NCBI RefSeq assembly: GCF_000143415.4
Contig: NW_003314298.1
Span: forward strand, 1,377,022-1,404,247
Source: Selaginella moellendorffii
Taxonomy: Eukaryota > Streptophyta > Lycopodiopsida > Selaginellales > Selaginellaceae
DNA: 27,226 nucleotides
Direction: 5' to 3'
This document shows positions 19,175 through 27,226 of the stretch, in pieces. The translations under genes were made by a program, and so were the position numbers. The notes below the pieces were generated by a model. It made no database searches, had not been told where the DNA came from, and saw nothing but the letters and a program-made list of their open reading frames with translations. Numbering within the stretch: the first letter of the stretch is position 1; every line of letters begins with the position of its first letter.

Positions 19175-22100
19175 CGGAGGGACCTTACGCGAATAAGTTA
19201 GTGACCCCTCCATCTTTCTTTCGGGAGTATCATCAAGGGGTTCACTCGGCACCAGTTCATTCAGTGTTTACTTTCCAAGCTCGTCTTTATAACAAGAGGT
19301 CTCCTATTATTCTCTCTATGTTGGTTGATACAGGTTCGAGTTTATCTTCTATTGCTCGACCTATTGCCATATATTGTCGTCTACACTTGCGTCGTGCGAC
19401 GGAACTAGTTTTCATTCTTTATGGCAACGGCCGTACACATGCATGTGCATGGGATGAGGCAGACCTAGTTGTGCGTGTGGGCGATCTCGATCTCGAGTTG
19501 CAATCGTTGCGGGTGGTGCCGAGTCAAGCTTTTGACCTTATTCTTGGTATGGATTGGTTGCAGCGCAATCATGCCAAGTGTGACTTTGAGGCTTCTCCCC
19601 CTTGTTTCATACTTCCTTATGTTTCATCCATTTCTTTCACTTCTGTACCTCTTCGTCCCTCTACTTCTACCTTTGCTTCCATTACTTTTGTTTCCCCACT
19701 ATTTCCTCCTGTGTTTCCATCTTGTTCTACTCTTCCCTTTTCCGATCCCTCTGACGATCTTTGTGTTGCAGCCATTGACCGGCTCATGAAGGAGTATTCT
19801 GATCTCTTTGACTTTGACCTATCATCTGGAGCCAAGATTGCCACACGTCATTGGATTCTAACTAGGGATGCTCATCCAATCAAGGTTCCTATTCATCGTC
19901 GGTCACCAAAGGAGATCAAGATTTTACGTGCAAATGTCAAGAAGATGTTGGAGAAGGGTGTTATTTGGAAGTTGCGGAGTCCTTGGGTATGTGAACTTCA
20001 TCTTGTGACGAAGCCTGATGGGAGTATTCATTTCTGCATTGACTATCGTCTGTTAAACGATGTAACAATCCCGGATGTGTACCCTCTTCCTCACACTGCT
20101 GATCTCTTGGATCGTTTGGGGCGAAGTCGTTGGTTCACCAAGCTAGATCTTGCTTCTGGGTACTGGCAAGTACCGATGGCCGAAGAAGATATTCCTAAGA
20201 CTGTTTTTTGTACACCATTTGGTTTGTATGAGTTCTTGGTGATGGCATTTGGTTTGAACAATGCTCCAGCAACTTTTCAACGGATGATGGACGAGGTTCT
20301 TTGCGATATGCCAGAGGTGACTGCTGACTTCATTGATAATGTCTTGATCCACTCGGAGGGGATGTGGGAGGAGCACATTCGTGATATTTGTAAAGTGTTG
20401 GATCGGCTACGCGACGTTGGTTTAAAGCTGAAGTGGTTGAAGTGTGTGTTTGGATCCAAGGACACAACTTATCTTGGGTACCGTATTTCTCATGAGGGTT
20501 TGCAAGTTGATCCTGACAAACTTGTGGCTGTTCTAAAGTTCCCTACTCCGAAGTGTGTGAATGATGTGCAGCGCTTCTTGGGCAAGGTGCAATATCTCGG
20601 GCGTTTTGTGGATCATCTTTTTGATCGCATTGCACCATTGCAAGCGTTGTTGAAGTCATCAACGTCATCTTTCATTTGGTCTCCAGATTGTGAGCAGGCG
20701 TTCAGGGATTTCAAAGAGTTATTGACAACTCCTCCGGTTTTGGCATATCCTGACTACACTCGACCTTTTATTTTGCGCGTGGATGCTTCTGACATTGGTC
20801 TTGGAGGGGTGTTAATGCAAGAGAGCTCGAGTGTGCCTGATCAGCGCTATCCCATTGCATATATAAGCCGTACATTACAACAAGCGGAGATGAACTACTC
20901 CACGACAGAGAAGGAGTGTTTAGCAGCAGTCTGGGGTTTCGAGAAACTTCATGCATATCTACATAGTTCTCAGACATTACTTGAAGGTGACCATGCTGCT
21001 GTTACTTCGTTATTAAAGCAGAAGAACCTGGTTAGTCGTACTACTTGGTGGGCTTTGAAGCTTCAGATATATGATTTTGATGTTGTTCACCGCCCAGGGA
21101 GTTCTATGGCTGATGCTGATGCCCTTTCTCGAGCTCCTCTTCTTTCTTCACTCTCTTCTCATGTTTCTGACGAGCCTGTCGTTCCAGCATCTGTGGATTT
21201 TCTAGATGAGGATTTTGTGCTGTCGGCAGTTGCTGTACTTGACATTCAGTGTCCACAAGGTGCAGAGCAAGATTTACCTTCACTTGATGAGGTTCGCGAG
21301 GCTCAAAAGATTGAGCCATGGATTCAAAGGCTTCGAGATGGGTTTGAGAATCTTGCATCACTTGCTGATGACTTGCCTTTCCGGCATTTACATTCTCAAT
21401 ATCACTTTGAAGATGGCCTTCTTTATTTTGTGGGGACAGATCCTGATGATCATTTACAGCTAGTGGTGCCTTTTATCTTTATTCTGCAGTTTCTCCATGC
21501 CTACCATGATTCTACTATTCTAGGTGGGCATATGGGACATTGTTGTGTAATTGAGAAGTTACGCATGTTTTTCTATTGGCCGGAGATGCGACGTGATATT
21601 ATCCGGTATGTGCGTAGTTGCGTTTGGTGCCAAGCTCGTAATACTCCCCCTCGTGCTGCGGAAGGACGGTTGGAGTCAATTGCGGTTTCCCGTCCATTTG
21701 AGTTGGTGGCATTTGATCTTATGGGACCTTTTCCACGGCTAACTGCTGGCAATGAGTATGTTATTATTGCTTCTGACTATTTGACTCGTTGGGTGGAAGT
21801 TAATGCTCTTGCTAGCACCTCTACAACTGCTGTTGGATACTTCCTCCTCAATCGAGTGGTGTTCCAGCATTCTTGTCCAGAGCGGATTCTTTCGGATAAT
21901 GGTCCCGCATTTATGGCTGAGGCATTTCATGTTTTGACGTCTCGATTGGGGATTCGCCACACTTTCACGAGTGCTTATCATTCACAATTAGACGGTCTGG
22001 TGGAACGGCTTGTTCGGACGTTCAAGGGGATGATTGCAAAGTATGTGAACTTTTAGCATTCGGATTGGGATGGTTATTTGCCGTCTCTTCGGTATGCATA

Positions 22101-22725
22101 TGTCATTGAGGTGCAAAGTTCTGTTGGTGCTTCACCATATAAACTCCTATATGGTCATGATCCAATATTACCAACGGAGCTGGGTTTACCTTCACGATTG
22201 CCACGAGCTGCAGATGCTAGGTCATAGGATCAATATTTGACAAGCATTCTTCCACTTGTCCGAGTGGAGTCTGCCGAACACTTAGGCTGCGTACAAGTGG
22301 GACAACAACGGCGCTACAACTCCCATCATCGTCCACCTGCAGAGTACAAAATGGATGATTTGGTGTTAGTCCATTTTCCCCATCTTACAGTACGTGGTTT
22401 ATCTAAGGGGCTCCTTGCATAGTGGAAAGGACCGTATCGGGTGTTGCGGCAAGTTGGACCACAAGTTTATGAGGTTCTGCATGACATCCAGCAGGCCGAT
22501 CCTCCAGAAATTGTGCATGTGCAGTGGTTGAAATGCTTTATACAAAGGAATCAGGAGCGGTTAATACCATCTACAGATCTGCAGATGCCTCCTCCTGATG
22601 TTCCTTCAGATCCCAGCTCGTCTACAAAAGAATTTTCCATTCTTCCGAGAGGAAGGGATGATATGAGGGCCAAATGTATGGCTATAATGCCGTATACTAA
22701 TATTAACGTAATGAGATTTTGGTAG
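19157..22725 (+). pseudogene. pol: Retrotransposon pol (protease-RT-RNase H-integrase) with three amber stops
   Basis: One frame runs through the whole region, interrupted by TAG at 22054, 22225 and 22420. Domains in order: aspartic protease with DTGSS (base 19327); reverse transcriptase with TKPDGSIHFCIDYRLLN, WFTKLDLASGYWQV, FGLNNAPATFQ and the active site read as FIDN (20329-20340) where active enzymes have YxDD; RNase H with RVDASDIGLGG and TTEKECLAAVWG; integrase with an HHCC zinc finger (H-x7-H near 21505-21530, CVWC near 21620) and a D,D,E core (DLMGP, DNGPAF, LVERL). The integrase C-terminus continues past the stops to 22725, inside the 3' LTR. There is no other frame break. The RT change and the stops mean it is inactive. 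Confidence 0.92.
22647..22663 (+). other. Polypurine tract
   Basis: gagaggaagggatgata directly precedes the 3' LTR (TGAGGG at 22664). This is the expected place for the plus-strand primer of reverse transcription. It overlaps the end of the pol frame. Confidence 0.75.
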
Positions 22726-22828
22726 CCATTAGATTGATTTCAATCAAGACCACTCGCTCTTGTATATAAACTAGGGTTTTTGGGCTAATTATTTTTATAT
22801 TCCCTTTCCATATTCCATGCACTCACAC
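22664..22828 (+). repeat. 3' LTR
   Basis: Starts TGAGGGCCAAATG and ends CACTCACA. It carries the TATA box TATATAAA at 22763-22770. It ends 172 bp before the ATG of the intact P450, so its promoter could drive or alter that gene. Confidence 0.88.
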
Positions 22829-23000
22829 CTTTATATTTATTTTGGCATTTGACATTTCAATGTTTATATCATCACCTACCACATGAGTATAATCTTTTTT
22901 AATAGAAAAACTTACTAAACTCTTTAAAGTTTAGAAAATGATCATTTTGGGCTGGTGACTTATTCTTTGTAATGCAATATTGACACAAGCACCCACAGAA

Positions 23001-24538
23001 ATGGATCTAGCACTTGCTGTGAGCTCTGCAGCTTTCATCACTCTCTTGGTCTTGTGGTTCTTGAAACCTTCCTCAAATCTTCCACCAGGTCCATGGGGAT
23101 TGCCCCTGATTGGCCACTTACACTTGCTAGCAGGAATGCCCCTGCACAGAGCATTCCAACGCATAGCCAAGAAGTATGGTCCTATTACTTCATTGAGGCT
23201 GGGAATGATCCCAACCGTGGTGATTTCCAACCAAGAGCTTGCCAAGGAGATCTTCACCACACACGATCTAAATTTTGCTTCCAGGCCATACTTGGTTTCA
23301 GGTGACCACTTCAGCTATAACTTTTCTGGACCTGCAACCAGTCCCTATGGAGAGCTATGGCGAAACACTCGCAAGCTGTGTACAATAGAGCTCTTCACGG
23401 CCAAGTGTATTGACTCCTTCTCTTGGGTCAGAAGGGATGAGCTTTCTCGTACCTTGGAGGGGATTTTGAAGGACCATGGCGATGACGAACCTGTGGAGGT
23501 GAGAAAAGTGGCCAGTGTTTTCTCCTTCAACATCACATCACGAATTTTGATGAGCAAGAGGTACTTTGGTGATGAAAACGTAGATGCCCATGCCATGGAA
23601 TTCAAGGAGCTCAATGACAAAGTTCTTGAGCTGGTGATCAATCCCTGCATTAGCAACTTGGTGCCCTGGTACTTGAGATGGCTGGACTGGCAGATTCCTC
23701 GCTACAAGCGAATCCATGCCAAGCAAGACGAGTTCTTGCAGAAGATTGTTGAGGAGCACAAGGAGACGACACGGGAATGCAAGGACTTCCTCGATATCAT
23801 GCTCGACTTCTTTGGAGCAGGGACACAAGGGGAGACTTATGTAAAGGCGAATCTCATGGTACGCTTTGCAAAACTTCTCCTTGATTGCTTATTTCTTATG
23901 CTACAAATGCCCAGGAGATGTTAATTGCTGGTACTGATACCACCACCACCGTGAGCGAGTGGCTCATGGGTGCAGTGATGCACAATCCTCGAGTCATGGC
24001 CAAGCTCCACGAGGAGCTCGACAGTGTTGTGGGCAACACTCGGATGGTGCAAGAGTCGGACCTCCAAAAGCTCGAGTACCTCCAGATTGTCCTCAAGGAA
24101 TCACTCAGACGCTATCCTCCGGGAGCCTTACTCATGCCGCGCATCTCAAGGCAAGCAGCAACCGTTGGCGGCTTCCACGTTCCAAAAGGGACCACTCTCC
24201 TGGTGAATGCATGGGCGATTGGAATGGATCCGGCAGTGTGGGAGAATCCCACACAATTCCACCCGGAGCGCTTCTTGGGGAGCTCCATCGATGTCAAAGG
24301 CCACAACTTTGAGCTCCTCCCGTTTGGATCTGGGCGGAGAAAGTGTCCGGGAATGGGCATGGGATTGCGATCAGTGGAGCTGCTCGTGGCAAATCTCATC
24401 CATGGCTTCAACTGGAGCTTTGTGCCTGGGACAACGCCGTCCATGGAAGATGTTTTCTCCACTACTGCGCAGCTCAAGACCCCATTGCAAGCCATGGCGA
24501 CTCCAAGGCTCCCCAAGGAGGTCTACATCAAAGTTTAG
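23001..24538 (+). CDS. Cytochrome P450 monooxygenase, A-type (CYP71 clan), 493 aa
   Basis: Two exons, 23001-23858 and 23915-24538, with a 56-bp phase-0 intron (gtacgc...cccag) at the place typical of plant A-type P450s. The N-terminal membrane anchor (about 7-21) is followed by the hinge LPPGPWG (27-33). The oxygen-binding I-helix motif AGTDTT is at 291-296, the K-helix ExxR as ESLR at 348-351, PERF at 403-406, and the heme loop FGSGRRKCPG with Cys 430. All key residues are present and the length is normal. It would sit on the endoplasmic reticulum and use a P450 reductase to oxidise a small, probably specialised, metabolite; substrate and CYP subfamily cannot be told from sequence alone. Its tandem partner at 16668 is dead. 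The 3' end is duplicated just downstream. Confidence 0.95.
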
Positions 24539-24699
24539 AGATCACTTAGTGGACTTTGCTACAAAGACTATTCTACTCGTATTTACTCCGCAGCTCAAGA
24601 CCCCATTGCAAGCCATGGCGACTCCAAGGCTCCCCAAGGAGGTCTACATCAAAGTTTAGAGATCACTTAGTGGACTTTGCTACAAAGACTATTCTACTC
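24469..24699 (+). repeat. 121-bp-period tandem duplication of the P450 3' end
   Basis: Bases 24469-24578 and 24590-24699 are nearly identical: the last 23 codons, the TAG and the first 40 or so bases of 3' UTR, separated by 11 nt. The second copy lies wholly after the first stop codon, so it lengthens the 3' UTR and does not change the protein. The copies match by eye, indicating a recent event. Confidence 0.92.
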
Positions 24700-24875
24700 T
24701 TAATAAATAGCTGGTTTTTCCATGTCTATAAGATCATATGTAGGCTTTTGGATTGCAGCAATGTGTTTGTTAGATCCGAATTCCAAGAAGTGTTCAAGGC
24801 TCGCTCGCTCGATCGATCCAAAAGAGTCTCTTTCTCATTTATGTATTAAGTAAGCATCTCCAAAGGTTGACCGTC

Positions 24876-25013
24876 GAATTTCCCGCTCACTTCAAGCCGA
24901 CGCGACGTTGAGCCAATCACAGCGCAGGACCGAGGGATGGGCAATCTTAACCATTGAATTTCCCGCTCACTTGAAGCGGACGCGAGGTTGCGCGAATCAC
25001 AGCGCAGGACCGG
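24876..25013 (+). repeat. Second array of the CCAAT/E2F-like repeat (80-bp period)
   Basis: Two units begin 'gaatttcccgctcactt' at 24876 and 24956. Each carries TTTCCCGC (24879-24886 and 24959-24966), 'gaagc/caagccgacgcga' and 'aatcacagcgcaggacc'. The first has the CCAAT box at 24913-24917; the second reads CGAAT. The units are clearly related to array 1 at 13849-14106 but contain about 12 extra bases, mainly 'gcgacgttga'. The array lies between the P450 and the F-box-like gene. Confidence 0.88.
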
Positions 25014-25844
25014 GATCGGCCCGAGCACCGTCGGATGAACCTGCCCAGTACCGTCCGATGCAGGTAATACTCAAAAACCATCCGAGAGCATCGTGAAGGT
25101 CCTGCTCAAAATTGGACTGAGCCATCCCTTCTCACTTTCGCAGCTACGTTTAACTCTTTCGTGCAAGACACAGCGGGAGAAATTCTGTAAAAAAGCTAGC
25201 ACACAAGTGCTGCTCGAGAAAACCAACTTACTTCCAAGGACGCCTTTTTGGCAAGCTTCACGTTGGTTGCTGTGGTCTCTTCGCCTGTTGCGAGGGTGAT
25301 GCGAGCCTTTTGAAACAGCCACCTTAACGTTCGAGCGTCAGCTTTCCTTCTGTGAGAACAAGCTGAGAGGCCGCCATTTTGAGCGCTGAGACTACATCCA
25401 GATTTTGCAGCCTGTAAGAAACCCTTTCGGCATCTAGACTGCCAATCAAGCTGTTACCGGAGTCGAGGTTGCAAAGTTGAGCCTTGAAAGCAACAACAAA
25501 GTTTGCTCAAAATTCCCACACGATCCAACCGGTTCATGCTCCACTTGTCTGACGATTGGCGATTTGTTTCTCCAGTGAGACAATGAGAAAAAGGCCTCGA
25601 TGGTAACGAAGCATGGAGCTGCACGAAAATTAACGAGAAAAAAAACAGAGGTTTTTTTTCTACCACGACTCCACCACGAAATCACACAAAAGCGCTTGCT
25701 CAAGAGAATCAGTTTGATTCTTGTCGGGATGCCCCCACACGCCGGCGCAGCGGCCCTGCCACAAAAAAAATCGTGTTTTGGCACAGAAAGAAGCAATGAA
25801 ACGAACCAGAGGATGAATTCAATGAAACGCATCAGGACCAGAGG
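25014..25844. other. Intergenic region, possible exon remnant on minus strand
   Basis: I see no plus-strand gene here. On the minus strand, about 25326-25507 reads about 60 codons without a stop and looks protein-like (for example LDAERVSYRLQNLDVVSALK), bounded by TGA before and TAA after, with no ATG near its start. It may be a decayed exon; the family is not recognised. The rest appears to be non-coding sequence and probable upstream region of the next gene. Confidence 0.35.
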
Positions 25845-27214
25845 ATGGAAGATCGAAAAAGAAACCGACGGCAGGATTTGGGTGCTGCTCAAGTATGTAT
25901 GTGTTGCGGAAGAGGAAGAGAGCCTCTCAAAGGGAACAACAACCTCTATCTCAGGCTAGCAAGGCAAGAAGAAGAAGATCACCCTCCGGAGGAAGAGAGT
26001 TGCCTGGTAGCACTCGATCCGGCGCTGTGGAAGGGCCTGCCGGCGCTGCTGCTGCTCAAGATCCTTGTCGACCATCTCCCCTTGGATCGCCTCTTCCGCC
26101 TTGCCGACGGCGACTGGGAGCTCACCGCCGCCATTCTCGCGCAGCCCTTGAAGCGCGACAAGTATGCGCTGCTGCTCCCGAATCAAAGCCTCGTCTTGCA
26201 CAACTTTGGTGGAGTCGAGGAGAGCTCTGCTTCTACTCCTCGAGATCTGCCGCCCAGGTGGAAGAGACTGGATGAGAGGGATGGTCAGAGCTCGTCGCAG
26301 AGGCGCCTCCTGGCCGTGTCTCCGCGCGGGCTGCTGGTACTCTACTGCGCCACAGGCGAAGGCGACCCGGGAGATCGTCACTCCCTGCTCTGCTACAGCC
26401 TAGATCCGGAGCAGCCGCAGCACCAAGCTTCCGTTTTGCTTCCAGCAGAGTATGATCATGACGGCGGTGGCGTCCAAGCTTGCCAAGTCGTGCATCCCGG
26501 CTGCAAGGATGATCAGTGGTGGTATCAGATCGTCATCTTGTATGCGGCAGGGAGCAAAGCTCTGGTTTTTGACTCGCGCTCCCTCTCCTGGAACACGGTG
26601 CGCAAGGCGAGCGCCGCGGAAAGCGACGTCTTTATCACTAGCAGCTGCGAGGCCATCCATCTCCCCACCAAGTCAATCTCGCATGTTGTGCTGCCTCTGG
26701 GGCTCCATTGCCAGCACCCTGAGGCGATCCAGACCCAAGACTCCACCTATTTGTTTCTTGTTGCAGCAATCGGCAAAGCCACAGGTAAAAAACACTTTTT
26801 TTTTCTTTTCTGTTCTGATGAAGCTGCCAAATCTCTGCAGCCGACTATCGCTGGACGAGAACCCCAGCTTTGGATGCTGCAAATGGTGTGAGCTACTCTC
26901 TAGTTTTCATATCTTCTTTCTCACAATGTGTATGAGCAGGCATCCATGAGAATTCCCCAGTGGTGCTCGGTGGCTTGAGGATGGATGGGGAGACTGGAGA
27001 CTGGGAACTCCTCCCAGGTCCTAGGGACGAAGTGTGCCGAGCTTTGGTGCTGCCGGAGCTGCGGTGCCTGGGAGTCGCGGGTTGCGTGGGCGTTTTTGTC
27101 GACTCCAAGAAGCGCTTGCTCTCGTGCTTGGTCGATCCGTGGAGCTGGTATATCAGCAGCTCCGTCAAATGCTGGAACTTGGATGGCAAAATCATCCAGA
27201 TAGCCTCTCCATGA
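25845..27214 (+). CDS. F-box-like protein, 419 aa, three exons
   Basis: Exons 25845-26784, 26841-26885 and 26940-27214 join in phase (introns gtaaaa...tgcag, 56 bp, and gtgtga...gcag, 54 bp) into 419 codons ending TGA. Residues about 60-92 (LWKGLPALLLLKILVDHLPLDR and onward) resemble an F-box, which recruits Skp1 in SCF ubiquitin ligases. The rest has kelch/beta-propeller-like strands (LLAVSPRGLLVLYC, IVILYAAGSKALVFDSRSLSWNTV, GGLRMDGETGDWELLPGP), typical of F-box/kelch substrate receptors. The start is uncertain: the first 50 residues are low-complexity and charged, and a later ATG (residue 19) is possible. No damage is seen. Confidence 0.75.
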
Positions 27215-27226
27215 TCTTTTCTATTG

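Larger units (their letters stand above)
17836..22828 (+). mobile_element. Ty3/gypsy LTR retrotransposon, near full length, defective
   Basis: Two direct LTRs (17836-18008 and 22664-22828) enclose leader, gag and pol in the order protease, reverse transcriptase, RNase H, integrase, which is the Ty3/gypsy order. LTR termini are TG...CA. The bases ccttt flank both ends (17830-17834 and 22829-22833) as a likely 5-bp target duplication; at the 5' end one extra g lies between it and the TG. The LTRs differ at about 15 aligned positions, nearly all transitions, plus an indel, so the insertion is old. No chromodomain is seen after the integrase. In-frame stops and an altered RT active site make it non-autonomous now. 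It inserted between two P450 paralogues. Confidence 0.93.

Noticed and set aside
22441-22725. Separate ORF after the integrase
   Set aside because: It is in the same frame as pol and continues the integrase C-terminus after a TAG, so it is part of pol and not a separate gene.
1-27226. CRISPR array, tRNA or rRNA genes
   Set aside because: No regularly spaced short repeats with unique spacers were seen; the only arrays are the 68- and 80-bp direct repeats without spacers. No tRNA- or rRNA-like sequence was recognised, though a covariance-model scan was not possible.

Overview
The window looks like plant nuclear DNA. It has GT-AG introns of about 55-62 bp, a PLS-class pentatricopeptide-repeat (PPR) gene, a nepenthesin-type aspartic protease, an A-type cytochrome P450, plastid stearoyl-ACP desaturase pseudogenes, and a Ty3/gypsy LTR retrotransposon. 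The compact genes and short introns fit a lycophyte such as Selaginella. The organism is an inference; no database was consulted.

Layout. 1-1306: AT-rich relic of an LTR element. 1307-3643 and 5645-7976: two direct copies of a duplicated segment. Each carries a GC-rich promoter-like module (TATA, leader, short ORF) followed by a broken stearoyl-ACP desaturase (SAD) gene. The spacer (3644-5644) is AT-rich and holds another LTR relic with a perfect 27-bp inverted repeat. In copy B the 5' half of SAD is replaced by 575 bp of filler containing PPR-like and SCP/FCP1-phosphatase-like fragments. 8038-9489 (minus): intact aspartic protease. 10100-10564 (plus): unrecognised basic 154-aa ORF behind two G-box/ABRE motifs. 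11457-11810 (minus): weakly supported membrane-protein ORF. 12120-13848: AT-rich, no gene seen. 13849-14106: 68-bp tandem repeats with CCAAT boxes. 14107-14650: decayed EEF1AKMT4/METTL13-like methyltransferase. 14846-16549 (minus): intact PPR gene. 16668-17791: P450 pseudogene. 17836-22828: a 5-kb Ty3/gypsy element with both LTRs. 23001-24538: intact two-exon P450. 24876-25013: a second array of the CCAAT/E2F-like repeat. 25845-27214: three-exon F-box-like gene.

The P450 pseudogene and the intact P450 are tandem paralogues now separated by the retroelement, whose 3' LTR ends 172 bp before the intact gene's start codon. No operon-like or obviously co-acting gene set is visible. The most interesting signals are (i) a phase-correct GGGAAAC slippery heptamer in the gag/pol overlap, (ii) the fact that every in-frame stop in the element is TAG, as expected from CAG decay, (iii) a dispersed repeat pairing a CCAAT box with an E2F-type TTTCCCGC motif at two loci, and (iv) a 329-bp block identical in both SAD-segment copies although their flanks have diverged.

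All comparisons were made by eye between parts of this window; family names come from motif recognition.
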